From the NCBI RefSeq assembly GCF_026810445.1, contig NZ_CP113949.1, forward strand, positions 5,627,501 to 5,691,500: a stretch of DNA of 64,000 nt, written 5' to 3'. Every line of letters starts with the position of its first letter. The stretch's first letter is position 1. Shown here piece after piece: positions 26,424-35,074 of this stretch. This DNA comes from Pseudomonas sp. BSw22131 (GTDB taxonomy: Bacteria; Pseudomonadota; Gammaproteobacteria; Pseudomonadales; Pseudomonadaceae). A program made the position numbers and the translations under genes. A model generated the notes under the pieces. It searched no databases. It had not been told where the DNA came from and saw only the letters and a program-made list of their open reading frames with translations.

Positions 26424-26446
26424 CCTCATGCCGAATCGGCATGAGG
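26424..26446. other. perfect inverted repeat, 11-bp arms
   Basis: The left arm CCTCATGCCGA and right arm TCGGCATGAGG are separated by one base. On the plus strand it is followed by AAAA, not T, so it is more likely an operator or remnant repeat than a plus-strand terminator. On the minus strand it has no T tract after it either. Confidence 0.5.
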
Positions 26447-26902
26447 AAAATCAATCACTTAGCTGAAAGTCTCTTTTAAGAGTTTGGAGAAGAGAGACGC
26501 AGGAGTGCTTGGAAGTGGCTAAAACGTCGTCTCCAGCCAACATCGCTAAAGTCCGCAGTGCACCATCCATACGAACAGGGCATGGTTCTTGAGCAGCTGA
26601 TTGATCTCGATTTTGTCGATATACGGTCGTAGGACGTTTCTACATCGAGTGCAGGACGATAAAACACGGAAGATAGGACGATAAGAAAGCGGGAATTTAA
26701 GCGGGAGAATTGCGAGATTTTTTGCGCCCCGCAAGCCCGACATTTACGGCAGTGGCTGCCCAAATGCAGGACTCGCGTTGCGGCTTCCTGACCCGGCCCG
26801 ATAACGGAGGTACTCCCTGTACCCCTAGGTCGCTGCGATCATCCATTGATCAAAACAACCCGGCCCCATGGTCCAGCGCACGCCGTCTTCGGGCTGCGCA
26901 TC

Positions 26903-26940
26903 AAAAAAGAAGACCGGCCGATTGGCCCGTCTTCTTCTGT
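26903..26940 (-). terminator. intrinsic terminator after ivy
   Basis: On the minus strand the stem AGAAGACGGGCC / GGCCGGTCTTCT (one mismatch) with an ATC-type loop is followed by TTTTTT, starting a few bases past the stop codon. Confidence 0.85.
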
Positions 26941-26945
26941 CTGAA

Positions 26946-27413
26946 TCAGTACCAGTTAGGGTCTTTCTTCAGTTGCTCTCTCAGCAATCCCTGCATGCCT
27001 TCATCAGGCTTTCCAAGAAACCGGTAATCAGCGTGACGCGTGGGTGACTTGTCTGCTGGAAGACCAGCAGGCACTTCCACCAACATGCCATACGCTTCTT
27101 TCTTATCGAGGCTGAAGGCCACGATCAGTCGCTTGTTGATGCAGGTGTCCTGAGTTTCACATAGCGGTCCGACTAGATAACCGTCGCCGTCTTCGGTCAC
27201 TGCGTTCATTTGCTCGGACGAGCCAGACAGGTTAATCACCCAGTCAGGCAAACGCTCTTCCTTCTTAACGACCTCGGACCATGTCTGGCGGTACGCTGGA
27301 TCAGCGCTCAAAAGTCCGTTCACTCGAGCCTGACCATCGTTGGCCGCCACGACCAAGGCGCTGCTGGTCATCAGAACAGTCAGCGCCAAAGCATGGAAAG
27401 GCTTACAGGTCAT
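26946..27413 (-). CDS. ivy: Ivy family inhibitor of C-type lysozyme
   Basis: This 155-residue periplasmic protein inhibits vertebrate C-type lysozyme and may also control lytic transglycosylases. It has a signal peptide (about 1-25, ending VVAA). The Ivy core has the inhibitory disulfide loop C-ETQDT-C, then VAFSLDKKEAYGMLVEVP and the ending RFLGKPDEGMQGLLREQL, followed by KKDPNWY, closely matching the family. The start at 27413 lies one base after the DUF1328 stop, so the two genes are cotranscribed. The order next to algB is the one known in Pseudomonas. Confidence 0.9.
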   Translation of the reverse strand: MTCKPFHALALTVLMTSSALVVAANDGQARVNGLLSADPAYRQTWSEVVKKEERLPDWVINLSGSSEQMNAVTEDGDGYLVGPLCETQDTCINKRLIVAFSLDKKEAYGMLVEVPAGLPADKSPTRHADYRFLGKPDEGMQGLLREQLKKDPNWY

Positions 27414-27414
27414 G

Positions 27415-27666
<252 letters not shown>

Positions 27667-27682
27667 TCAGAAGATCCAACAC

Positions 27683-27964
27683 TTAAAACACCCAGCTCTG
27701 CTGACGCGGCATCTGCTCATCGGCAGCTACCTGATCAACAGACTGAAAGCTCAGCGCAACATCCTTCGCCTTCAGCGCGGTCGCAGTCGCGACTGGCATG
27801 TTGTGGCTGTAGGAATGTTTGACCTGAGCTGTCTCCCGATTCTGGTTCCAATGATTGAACTGCTGGGTAGCGATAAGAGTGATCATCAGCGCCAAGCTGG
27901 CGAACAGGCCTTGCTGCATGTGCAGAGGCGAAATACGCAATTGAGCGAGACGTTGAGTATTCAT
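27683..27964 (-). CDS. small membrane protein of unknown function
   Basis: This 93-residue protein is basic at the N-terminus, has one probable transmembrane segment (about residues 17-34, QQGLFASLALMITLIATQ), then a polar tail rich in Q, A, S and K with no cysteine. I do not recognise a named family. The ATG at 27964 has GGAG seven bases upstream; the ATG at 27968 is too close to that site. It lies behind a sigma-54 type promoter and 103 bp before the DUF1328-ivy pair, so the three may be read together. Confidence 0.7.
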   Translation of the reverse strand: MNTQRLAQLRISPLHMQQGLFASLALMITLIATQQFNHWNQNRETAQVKHSYSHNMPVATATALKAKDVALSFQSVDQVAADEQMPRQQSWVF

Positions 27965-28037
27965 TCATATGCTCCTTCCCACCTGGGTGGTCATCAATCT
28001 TGTGGGCCTATGGTTCAGGCCTTTCTTGAATGATGTA

Positions 28038-28054
28038 TTGCAGCCTGTGTGCCA
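28038..28054 (-). promoter_or_regulatory. sigma-54 (RpoN) promoter
   Basis: On the minus strand TGGCAC-ACAGG-CTGCAA matches the -24/-12 consensus (TGGCAC-N5-TTGCA) with one mismatch and exact GG-to-GC spacing. The transcript would begin near 28028, about 64 nt before the start of the small membrane protein. Confidence 0.65.
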
Positions 28055-28149
28055 GCTTTTTGCTCGCTATAAAAATCTTATAAATCAATTAGTTATGTAA
28101 ATATGCCTGAATGGTCTTACACGCAAGCTGCACGATTGAACATTTAGGA

Positions 28150-28166
28150 TCGTGCGTAATGCACGA
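28150..28166. promoter_or_regulatory. candidate enhancer dyad for the sigma-54 promoter
   Basis: TCGTGCGTAATGCACGA is a dyad with perfect 6-bp arms (TCGTGC/GCACGA) about 118 bp upstream of the -12 element, a normal place for an activator site. A further half-site GCACGA lies at 28130. AlgB, an NtrC-type protein, is encoded 1.2 kb away, but no evidence links it to this site. Confidence 0.45.
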
Positions 28167-28199
28167 AGCTCACTCTGACCAAGCGCCCCAAGCGTCAAA

Positions 28200-29063
28200 T
28201 TAGCCAGTAGTACGCGTCGTTACCCGCAGGGTGTCTGCGTCTACACCCTTGACGCCACGGATGTTGCGAGCGATCTCGACCGCGAGCTCTTTCTCGGCGT
28301 AATTAGCAACGACGCCTTCCAGTTTGACGACACCCGCCTTGGTATCGACCTTGATATTCAGGCCATCAAGTGTTCGGCTATAAATAAGACTCGATTTGAC
28401 CTTGCTGGTGATCCACACATCGCTGAACTCTTCGCGCACGCTGTTGGCCTCGGCCGCGCTTTGTTCCTTGATGGCCTGGGTGTCACGAGCGCTGAGGCTA
28501 ATGAGGTTGTTCACCTCGGTAACACCATCGGTGTTGCTCGCCAGGCTGCCAGCCAATAGCTTGGCGTCGGCGCTTTGAGCCTGCCCTTTGAGCGTCACCA
28601 CGCCTTGCTGGCTGGTCACATCGATCTTCAACGCTTCCGTTACGCTGTTCCACAGCAGCTTGGACTTGATGGTTGCGGTCAGTGTCGCGTCTTCGAAACG
28701 CTGGGCCATATTGGCTTTAGTGCCTGGCTCAGAGGCAACGGCTTCATCGATCTCAAGCTGGTTGTCGACCTTGTTGATGCCTTGGGTATCGCCTGCGATT
28801 TGCCCGGCCAGCTCTTTGTCGACTTCGTTTTCCACCTTGCCTTTGAGAACGGCAGTACCTTGCTCGACTTCAACGGACAGGTTGAACGGGCTGAGATGGC
28901 GATTAAGGGCGAACGCTGTCCAGATCGAGCCTTCCTGCCGTGCTTCTGCCAGCTGTGTCTGCAGATCACCTTGCGCCGCTTGCGCGGCCTGGCTGAATAC
29001 TGGCGTAAATCCGAGGACGGTAACGGTGGCCGTGGCGAGGGCGATCTTCTTGAACGGATGCAT
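28200..29063 (-). CDS. periplasmic protein with three BON domains
   Basis: This 287-residue protein has a signal peptide (about 1-28, ending SQAAQA) and three BON domains (about residues 45-105, 120-190 and 210-280). Each has the T/V-VxLxGxVxxxxxK-x-A pattern, for example NLSVEVEQGTAVLKGKVENE, IDVTSQQGVVTLKGQAQS and IKVDTKAGVVKLEGVVAN. BON proteins such as OsmY bind or protect membranes under osmotic stress. It sits between the small membrane protein and algB, which runs the other way. The ATG at 29063 begins a clear signal peptide. Confidence 0.88.
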   Translation of the reverse strand: MHPFKKIALATATVTVLGFTPVFSQAAQAAQGDLQTQLAEARQEGSIWTAFALNRHLSPFNLSVEVEQGTAVLKGKVENEVDKELAGQIAGDTQGINKVDNQLEIDEAVASEPGTKANMAQRFEDATLTATIKSKLLWNSVTEALKIDVTSQQGVVTLKGQAQSADAKLLAGSLASNTDGVTEVNNLISLSARDTQAIKEQSAAEANSVREEFSDVWITSKVKSSLIYSRTLDGLNIKVDTKAGVVKLEGVVANYAEKELAVEIARNIRGVKGVDADTLRVTTRTTG

Positions 29064-29327
29064 GGCAAATCTCCAACGATTGCAAACAGGACTACTTGAG
29101 AGACTTTGCAGATCCCAAGTCGTTCTGTGCAAAGTGCCATCACGGACCCATGCCAAGGCGAACTTTTATCGCCAGAAACGGCTGCGTCGCCGCGGAAAAT
29201 CCTGTTCAAGACGAATTTTTTTCAGATAGCTACCATGCCGCGTGCTTAATCAATCAGAATCCACCATGCAACTTGCCCGATGTTTCCGGGACTAACCAAA
29301 GATCATTCGTACAGGAGCGTAGGAAAA

Positions 29328-30674
29328 ATGGAAGCAGCCACTGAGAATCAGGGCCGTATTCTGCTTGTGGATGATGAATCCGCCATCCTTCGCACCTTCC
29401 GTTACTGCCTGGAAGATGAAGGCTACAACGTCGCTACAGCCAATAGCGCGGCGCAGGCTGACGCGTTGCTGCAACGTCAGGTGTTTGATGTGTGCTTTCT
29501 GGATTTGCGCCTGGGCGAAGACAACGGCCTGGACGTGCTGGCGCAGATGCGTGTTCAGGCGCCCTGGATGCGTGTCGTCATCGTCACCGCGCACTCGGCT
29601 GTCGACACTGCTGTAGATGCCATTCAGGCAGGAGCCGCCGATTATCTGGTCAAGCCGTGCAGCCCTGACCAGTTGCGCCTGGCGACCGCCAAGCAACTGG
29701 AAGTGCGTCAGTTGTCGGCACGGCTGGAAGCATTGGAAGGGGAAGTGCGCAAGCCAAAAGACGGCCTGGACTCGCACAGCCCCTCCATGATGTCGATCCT
29801 GGAGACAGCTCGCCAAGTGGCTAACACGGATGCCAACATCTTGATCCTCGGTGAATCCGGTACGGGCAAGGGTGAATTGGCACGCGCCATCCACGGCTGG
29901 AGCAAACGCGCCAAGAAATCGTGCGTGACGATCAACTGCCCGTCGCTGACGGCAGAGCTGATGGAAAGCGAGTTGTTCGGACACAGCCGTGGTGCGTTCA
30001 CCGGCGCTAGCGAGAGTACGCTGGGACGCGTCAATCAAGCAGACGGCGGTACGCTGTTTCTCGACGAGATCGGCGATTTTCCGCTCACTTTGCAGCCCAA
30101 ACTCCTGCGATTCATTCAGGATAAAGAATACGAACGTGTGGGTGACCCGGTCACACGTCGCGCTGACGTGCGCATCCTTGCCGCGACCAACCTCAATCTT
30201 GAAGACATGGTCCGCGAGGGTCGCTTCCGTGAGGATCTGCTGTACCGCCTGAACGTCATCACGCTGAACCTGCCGCCCCTGCGCGAACGCAGTGAAGACA
30301 TCCTGACACTCGCAGACCGTTTCCTGGCGCGCTTCGTCAAGGAATACAGTCGGCCGGCGCGTGGTTTCAGCGAAGAGGCAACGGCGGCGCTGCTCAATTA
30401 CCGCTGGCCGGGAAATATCCGCGAGCTGCGTAACGTGATTGAGCGTGCAAGCATCATCTGCCCTCAGGAAAAGGTTGAAGTCAGCCACCTCGGTATGGCC
30501 GAACAACCTGTCAACAACTCGCCACGGGTGGGCGCAGCATTGAGCCTGGACGAGCTTGAAAAAGCGCACATCGGCGCTGTTCTGGCCACCAGCGACACGC
30601 TTGATCAGGCGGCGAAAACGCTGGGCATCGACGCCTCTACGCTGTACCGCAAGCGAAAGCAGTACAACTTATGA
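29328..30674 (+). CDS. algB: NtrC-type response regulator AlgB
   Basis: This 448-residue regulator controls alginate production, and in P. aeruginosa also virulence and quorum-linked traits. It has a receiver domain (residues about 10-125, phosphoacceptor D59 in CFLDLRLG) and an AAA+ sigma-54 domain (about 145-375, Walker A GESGTGKG, the GAFTGA loop, and TLFLDEIGDF Walker B). The C-terminal Fis-type helix-turn-helix has LDQAAKTLGIDASTLYRKRK. The sequence closely follows P. aeruginosa AlgB throughout. The ATG at 29328 follows AGGA. kinB starts 10 bp after its stop. The upstream gap holds a GAACTT but no convincing AlgU -10. Confidence 0.97.
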   Translation: MEAATENQGRILLVDDESAILRTFRYCLEDEGYNVATANSAAQADALLQRQVFDVCFLDLRLGEDNGLDVLAQMRVQAPWMRVVIVTAHSAVDTAVDAIQAGAADYLVKPCSPDQLRLATAKQLEVRQLSARLEALEGEVRKPKDGLDSHSPSMMSILETARQVANTDANILILGESGTGKGELARAIHGWSKRAKKSCVTINCPSLTAELMESELFGHSRGAFTGASESTLGRVNQADGGTLFLDEIGDFPLTLQPKLLRFIQDKEYERVGDPVTRRADVRILAATNLNLEDMVREGRFREDLLYRLNVITLNLPPLRERSEDILTLADRFLARFVKEYSRPARGFSEEATAALLNYRWPGNIRELRNVIERASIICPQEKVEVSHLGMAEQPVNNSPRVGAALSLDELEKAHIGAVLATSDTLDQAAKTLGIDASTLYRKRKQYNL

Positions 30675-30684
30675 TTTGTCGCCC

Positions 30685-32472
30685 ATGAAGCTCGCGATGA
30701 AGTTACGCACTCGGCTTTTCCTCAGCATTTCGGCGCTTATAACGGTCGCATTGCTGGGCTTGCTGTTGGGCCTGGTTTCCGTCATGCAGATGGCGCAGTC
30801 CCAGGAGTCCCTGATCAAGCATAACTTTTTCACCCTCGACCTGGGCCTCAAGCTGCGACAGAACCTTGGCGATCAACTGGTGATGATGCTGCGGGAGACG
30901 CCGCAACAACCGGCTCTTTCCCAAACGCAGCAACAGTTTCAGGCATTGCTGAGTGAAGGCATCGATCACGAACAGCAGACCAACACGCACAATGGCTTCG
31001 AGCAGGCACGCCTGGACTACCAGCAGTTTCTGCTGGCGTATGAGCGCTCGCGCAGCACCACACAGCAAGTCATCGACAACACCGAAATCACCAACAGCTT
31101 TAACGTTCTGCGCAATGGATTGCTGAACGCGCATCGGCAAGCGCTCGAGAACATCAACCTGTCTGAAAGCGAGTCTCGCAGCCATGCGCTGTGGGTCAGC
31201 GCGCTGCTGGGGCTGGTAGGCCTCGCGGTACTGGGCATCGGGTTCATCACCGCACATGGCATTGCCAACCGCTTCGGGGCGCCAATCGAAGCGCTGGCCA
31301 AAGCGGCCGATAACATCGGCCAGGGTAACTACGAGGTCACATTGCCAATCTCATCGGCAGCCGAGATGAATTTGCTCACGCGCAGGTTCGGCGTGATGGC
31401 CGAGGCCCTTCGCAGGCATCAGGTCACCAACGTCGATGAACTGCTGGCCGGCCAGCAGCGCCTGCAGGCCGTGCTCGACAGCATCGACGACGGATTGCTG
31501 ATGATTGATCGCCAAGGCCGCCTGGAACATTTGAACCCGGTGGCGCAGCGGCAACTGGGCTGGGAGGAAGACCGTCTCGGCACAGGGCTGGGTGAAGCGT
31601 TGAACCGCCCTGAACTCGACGAGCAGTTATATCTGGTGTTGCGTGGAGGTACGCTTGAGCGCGCGCCCGAAGACTTATCCATCGAGATCGATGGCGAAAC
31701 ACGCTTGCTGACCTTCAGCCTGACACCGGTCAGCCACACCAAGGGGCATATCCTGGGTGCGGTAATGGTGCTGCATGACGTGACCGAGCAGCGCGCCTTT
31801 GAACGCGTGCGTAGCGAGTTCGTCCTGCGTGCCTCGCATGAATTGCGCACGCCAGTGACGGGCATGCACATGGCGTTCGGCTTACTGCAGGAGCGCGTGA
31901 GCTTTCCGGCGGAGTCACGAGAAGCGGACCTGCTCAAGACCGTCAACGAAGAAATGCAGCGCTTGATGCAACTGATCAACGACCTGCTGAATTTCTCCCG
32001 GTACCAGAATGGTCTGCAAAAGCTGACGCTTGCGCCTTGTGACGTTGGAGAACTGCTGGAAGAAACGCGCCGGCGCTTCTCCGATCAGGCGCAGGAACAA
32101 GAGACGATTCTGCTGGTTGAAATGGAAAATGGTTTGCCGCGCCTTCACGCCGACAGGTCTCAACTGGACCGCGTGATGGATAACCTGCTGGACAACGCGC
32201 TGCGTCATACGCCGCAGGGCGGGCTGATCCGTTTGCAGGCACGCCGCCACGGCGAGCGGCTCATCGTGAGTGTCGAAGACAACGGCGAAGGCATCGCCTA
32301 CGGCCAACAGGCTCGCATCTTCGAACCGTTCGTTCAGGTCGGGCGCAAGAAGGGCGGTGCAGGACTTGGTCTGGCGCTGTGCAAAGAAATCGTGCAGTTG
32401 CACGGCGGGCGAATGGGGGTTTACTCACGCCCAGCCCAAGGCACTCAGTTCTATATGGCGCTACCGCTTTAA
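30685..32472 (+). CDS. kinB: sensor histidine kinase/phosphatase KinB
   Basis: This 595-residue sensor is the partner of AlgB. It has two transmembrane helices (about 12-33 and 168-190) flanking a periplasmic helical sensor domain, then HAMP (about 190-245), PAS (about 255-370), HisKA with ASHELRTP (H385, the known phosphorylation site) and HATPase with DNLLDNALRHT, VEDNGEG and GAGLGLALCKEIV. The length and key histidine equal those of P. aeruginosa KinB. The ATG at 30685 was chosen to match that protein; the frame is open further upstream inside algB. Confidence 0.97.
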   Translation: MKLAMKLRTRLFLSISALITVALLGLLLGLVSVMQMAQSQESLIKHNFFTLDLGLKLRQNLGDQLVMMLRETPQQPALSQTQQQFQALLSEGIDHEQQTNTHNGFEQARLDYQQFLLAYERSRSTTQQVIDNTEITNSFNVLRNGLLNAHRQALENINLSESESRSHALWVSALLGLVGLAVLGIGFITAHGIANRFGAPIEALAKAADNIGQGNYEVTLPISSAAEMNLLTRRFGVMAEALRRHQVTNVDELLAGQQRLQAVLDSIDDGLLMIDRQGRLEHLNPVAQRQLGWEEDRLGTGLGEALNRPELDEQLYLVLRGGTLERAPEDLSIEIDGETRLLTFSLTPVSHTKGHILGAVMVLHDVTEQRAFERVRSEFVLRASHELRTPVTGMHMAFGLLQERVSFPAESREADLLKTVNEEMQRLMQLINDLLNFSRYQNGLQKLTLAPCDVGELLEETRRRFSDQAQEQETILLVEMENGLPRLHADRSQLDRVMDNLLDNALRHTPQGGLIRLQARRHGERLIVSVEDNGEGIAYGQQARIFEPFVQVGRKKGGAGLGLALCKEIVQLHGGRMGVYSRPAQGTQFYMALPL

Positions 32473-32492
32473 GCCCCTGTTGGGGCAGCACC

Positions 32493-34112
32493 TCAGGCCA
32501 CGTCGTCCGTTCGGCGACCCGCGCTGCGCCGCCCTCCAGTGATCAGCTCGGTAAACTTCCTGGCTGTCAGCGGCCTGGCAAACAGCCAACCCTGACCGTA
32601 AATCACCCCTTCGCTTTTCAGCATCAGCGCCTGCGACTCAAACTCAATGCCCTCGGCAATCACCCGCAGTTGTAACGCATGCGCCATTCGAATGATGTGC
32701 GGTGCCACGCCACTGCTGGCAGCGTCATGCCCTAGCGCGTCGATGAACGCCTTGTCGATCTTCAGGCAATCCACAGGCAGCGTCTGCAGATAGGCAAGGC
32801 TGCAGTAACCGGTACCGAAATCATCGATCAGCACCTGGTGGCCCCGATCACGAAGCCCTTGCAGATGATTGCGAGCGACCACCACGTCGATCAACCCCCT
32901 TTCAGTGACTTCGAACGCAATCTGCCGGGGTGCAACCCGGTGCAGCGCCAACAGCCTGGCGGTCACCCGGCCAATCCTCGGCGCCATCACATCGCACGCG
33001 GCGAGGTTGACCGATATGTACAAATGCGGATTGGCGCGCAACACGTGGCCCAGCTGTTCGAGTAACTGCTGAAGCACAAAATCGGTGATCTGACGAATTT
33101 GCCCGGTGTTTTCAGCGAGCGGAATGAACAGGTCGGGGCTGGTCAGCGTCCCGTCAGGCCGGCGCCAGCGCACCAGTGCCTCCGCACCGACGCAGATGCG
33201 TGTATTGAGATCGAAGATGGGCTGGTAAAGCACTTTCAATTCGCCCCGGCGCAGGGCCCCGTGTAGCTCGCCGCCCAATGACTGACGCTGGCGAACCAGT
33301 TGCAGCACGAGCACGCCGATGCATAAAGACATCAGCAGGCTGGCCGGTACCAATAACCACCACGCGCCGGTGATTTTCTCTTGCAGACCGCTGCGTGGTG
33401 TCACCAGTACCAACTGATACTCGGGACTTTGCGTGGGCATGCGGTAGATCAACTGGTCCTGCGTCGTGATGAGCGTTTCCACGGAGGTTGACGACCAGTC
33501 GTCGGTGGGCGGCAAGAGCTGCGTCGGACCCAGTACCGGAATGGCTTTGGCGCCCTTGTTCAAGACGACGATCAGGCTGGCGCCAGGCGGCAAGTCCACG
33601 ACATCGGTCAGGTGCCCGCGAGAGGTCGATACTCGAAAATCGCCGCGCCCGAGCATGAGTGACGCGAGGTTGTCGTCTTGTTCCGTCGACGTGTTGAGCC
33701 AGTAGTCGTAAGTGGGGCCACGAATATCCGGCCCGCGAAGCTTGCCGATCATGCTCTGGCGGGTCCAGCTGGAGCAGAACTGCGTGTCACTGACAAACGC
33801 AGCTTCGTAAATGAAGCGAAATCGCGCGTTGACGTCGCGCAAACGATCAACCAGCTGTGCGCTGCAATTGCGTATTGGCTGAGCTTCAAGCTGATCCAGC
33901 CCGGTGCGGAGTTGGCCAAACAACTGCTCAAGCCGCACCAGAAACCGCTCACCCTGGGCGTTCATCTGCGCGCGTTCTGCCACCCGAGCCTGATGCATCG
34001 CTAGCCCAAAACTGCCGGCCAGCAGCACAACAGCGCTCAATAACGCCGCTAGCAGAGCCAGCAGCGAAGGACGGTAGAGGATTGAGCGAAGCGGCGTTGT
34101 TGCCATCAACAT
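32493..34112 (-). CDS. CSS-motif EAL-domain c-di-GMP phosphodiesterase
   Basis: This 539-residue inner-membrane enzyme hydrolyses c-di-GMP. It has an N-terminal helix (about 10-32), a periplasmic CSS-motif domain with the CSA/CSS signature (IRNCSAQL, residues near 80) and a second Cys in QFCSSW, a second helix (about 245-270) and an EAL domain (about 285-525). The catalytic set is present: GAEALVRW, SVNLA, FEVTERG, IDDFGTGY, LKIDKAF and IAEGIEFESQ. CSS proteins are switched by the DsbA/DsbB redox state, and dsbA lies 4 kb away. It converges with kinB. The ATG at 34112 has GGGAT upstream; 34106 is an alternative. Confidence 0.9.
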   Translation of the reverse strand: MLMATTPLRSILYRPSLLALLAALLSAVVLLAGSFGLAMHQARVAERAQMNAQGERFLVRLEQLFGQLRTGLDQLEAQPIRNCSAQLVDRLRDVNARFRFIYEAAFVSDTQFCSSWTRQSMIGKLRGPDIRGPTYDYWLNTSTEQDDNLASLMLGRGDFRVSTSRGHLTDVVDLPPGASLIVVLNKGAKAIPVLGPTQLLPPTDDWSSTSVETLITTQDQLIYRMPTQSPEYQLVLVTPRSGLQEKITGAWWLLVPASLLMSLCIGVLVLQLVRQRQSLGGELHGALRRGELKVLYQPIFDLNTRICVGAEALVRWRRPDGTLTSPDLFIPLAENTGQIRQITDFVLQQLLEQLGHVLRANPHLYISVNLAACDVMAPRIGRVTARLLALHRVAPRQIAFEVTERGLIDVVVARNHLQGLRDRGHQVLIDDFGTGYCSLAYLQTLPVDCLKIDKAFIDALGHDAASSGVAPHIIRMAHALQLRVIAEGIEFESQALMLKSEGVIYGQGWLFARPLTARKFTELITGGRRSAGRRTDDVA

Positions 34113-34192
34113 CGGTTGTATCCCGTGGAACACCAGTGAGGTATAGCAACAAGCACGCAAATAGCCCATCGAAAACCGATGGGCCGAGAGAA

Positions 34193-34969
34193 TTATTTCT
34201 TGAAATTCAGTACCTGAAGGATAGCTGCGCTTTGCAAATCAGGCTCGCCGTCAAATTTCTGTGGTCGGTAGTGCATCTGGAAAGCGGCCAGTACGTGACG
34301 CGTGGCAACGTCGAACTCGCCGGTCTGGGGTGTTGGATAACCGAGCAACGCGAGCTGTTGCTGGAACCAGACAGCACTGGGAACGACCCCCATCATTTGT
34401 GACTGAAACTGCGCCACACGCTGCTCTTCGGGCCACACGCCCAAGCCTTCTTGCGCCAGACGCTTCCATGGAAATAGCGGGCCGGGATCAAGTTTGCGCA
34501 ACGGCGCAATGTCGCTGTGACCAATGATATGGCGGGGTTCTATGTGGTTACGCTGGGTGATGTCCTTGAGCAGGACGATCAACGCCTGAACCTGCGCTTC
34601 AGAATACGGATACCAAAGCTTGCCGGTCGGCGTGTCCGTGTAGCCAGGGTTGACGATCTCGATACCGATTGAACTTGAGTTGAGCCACGTCCGGCCTTCC
34701 CACTCACTTTCACCGGCGTGCCAGGCGCGTTTGTTTTCGTCGACCAGTTTGTAGATGGTCGCAGGCCCATCCCCGATCAGGTAGTGGCTGCTGACTTCGC
34801 CATGGGTCAATAACTGGAGAGAGCGCTCAAGCGACGCCGAGGTGTAATGCACCACCACAAACTGCGCACGATTGTCGAAGTTGACCGAGGGGTGACTCGT
34901 GTCGAGCTTTGGCCCACTGGAGCAGGCGGTCAGCAGAAGGAGCAGGAAGACAGAGCAAATCAGCTTCAT
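34193..34969 (-). CDS. ampDh2: N-acetylmuramoyl-L-alanine amidase, lipoprotein (AmpDh2)
   Basis: This 258-residue outer-membrane lipoprotein (lipobox LTACS, Cys at 16) cleaves the amide bond between N-acetylmuramic acid and the stem peptide. The Amidase_2 domain has zinc ligands in VVVHYTSAS (H near 46), the ...HIIGHSDIAP segment (about 150-160) and the LDPGPLFPW motif. A C-terminal peptidoglycan-binding-like region follows (about 200-255). Its place just after algB-kinB is that of AmpDh2, which moderates beta-lactamase induction in P. aeruginosa. AmiD is the enterobacterial counterpart. Confidence 0.87.
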   Translation of the reverse strand: MKLICSVFLLLLLTACSSGPKLDTSHPSVNFDNRAQFVVVHYTSASLERSLQLLTHGEVSSHYLIGDGPATIYKLVDENKRAWHAGESEWEGRTWLNSSSIGIEIVNPGYTDTPTGKLWYPYSEAQVQALIVLLKDITQRNHIEPRHIIGHSDIAPLRKLDPGPLFPWKRLAQEGLGVWPEEQRVAQFQSQMMGVVPSAVWFQQQLALLGYPTPQTGEFDVATRHVLAAFQMHYRPQKFDGEPDLQSAAILQVLNFKK

Positions 34970-35074
34970 ATCAAGGCAGAACACATAGGCAAGTAATGCA
35001 ATAGCATAACGTAAGGTCTACAGCTCGCTCAAAGAATGACGAAAATGAAACATCCACTTACGTTTGAGCCGCCT

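Larger units (their letters stand above)
26225..26945. other. 721-bp region without a recognisable gene
   Basis: No reading frame here has coding character or a family signature; the longest frames (for example 26476-26763 on the minus strand) look random. The region should hold the gltP promoter near its left end. It contains a perfect inverted repeat with 11-bp arms and a 1-nt centre at 26424-26446, and short AGGACG(ATA) direct repeats at about 26630-26690. The ivy terminator lies at its right end. It may be decayed sequence or a site of past insertion or deletion. Confidence 0.55.

Noticed and set aside
26476..26763. 95-codon frame in the long intergenic region, with a C-x-x-C-like start
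   Set aside because: The translation is Ser/Arg/Cys-rich without known motif, has no ribosome site, and overlaps another equally random frame.
29160..29190. GAACTT upstream of algB as an AlgU -35 element
   Set aside because: No TCtgA-type -10 element lies 16 or 17 bases downstream, so only half of the promoter pattern is present.
29292..30569. 425-codon open frame on the minus strand
   Set aside because: It lies opposite algB, which matches AlgB along its whole length.
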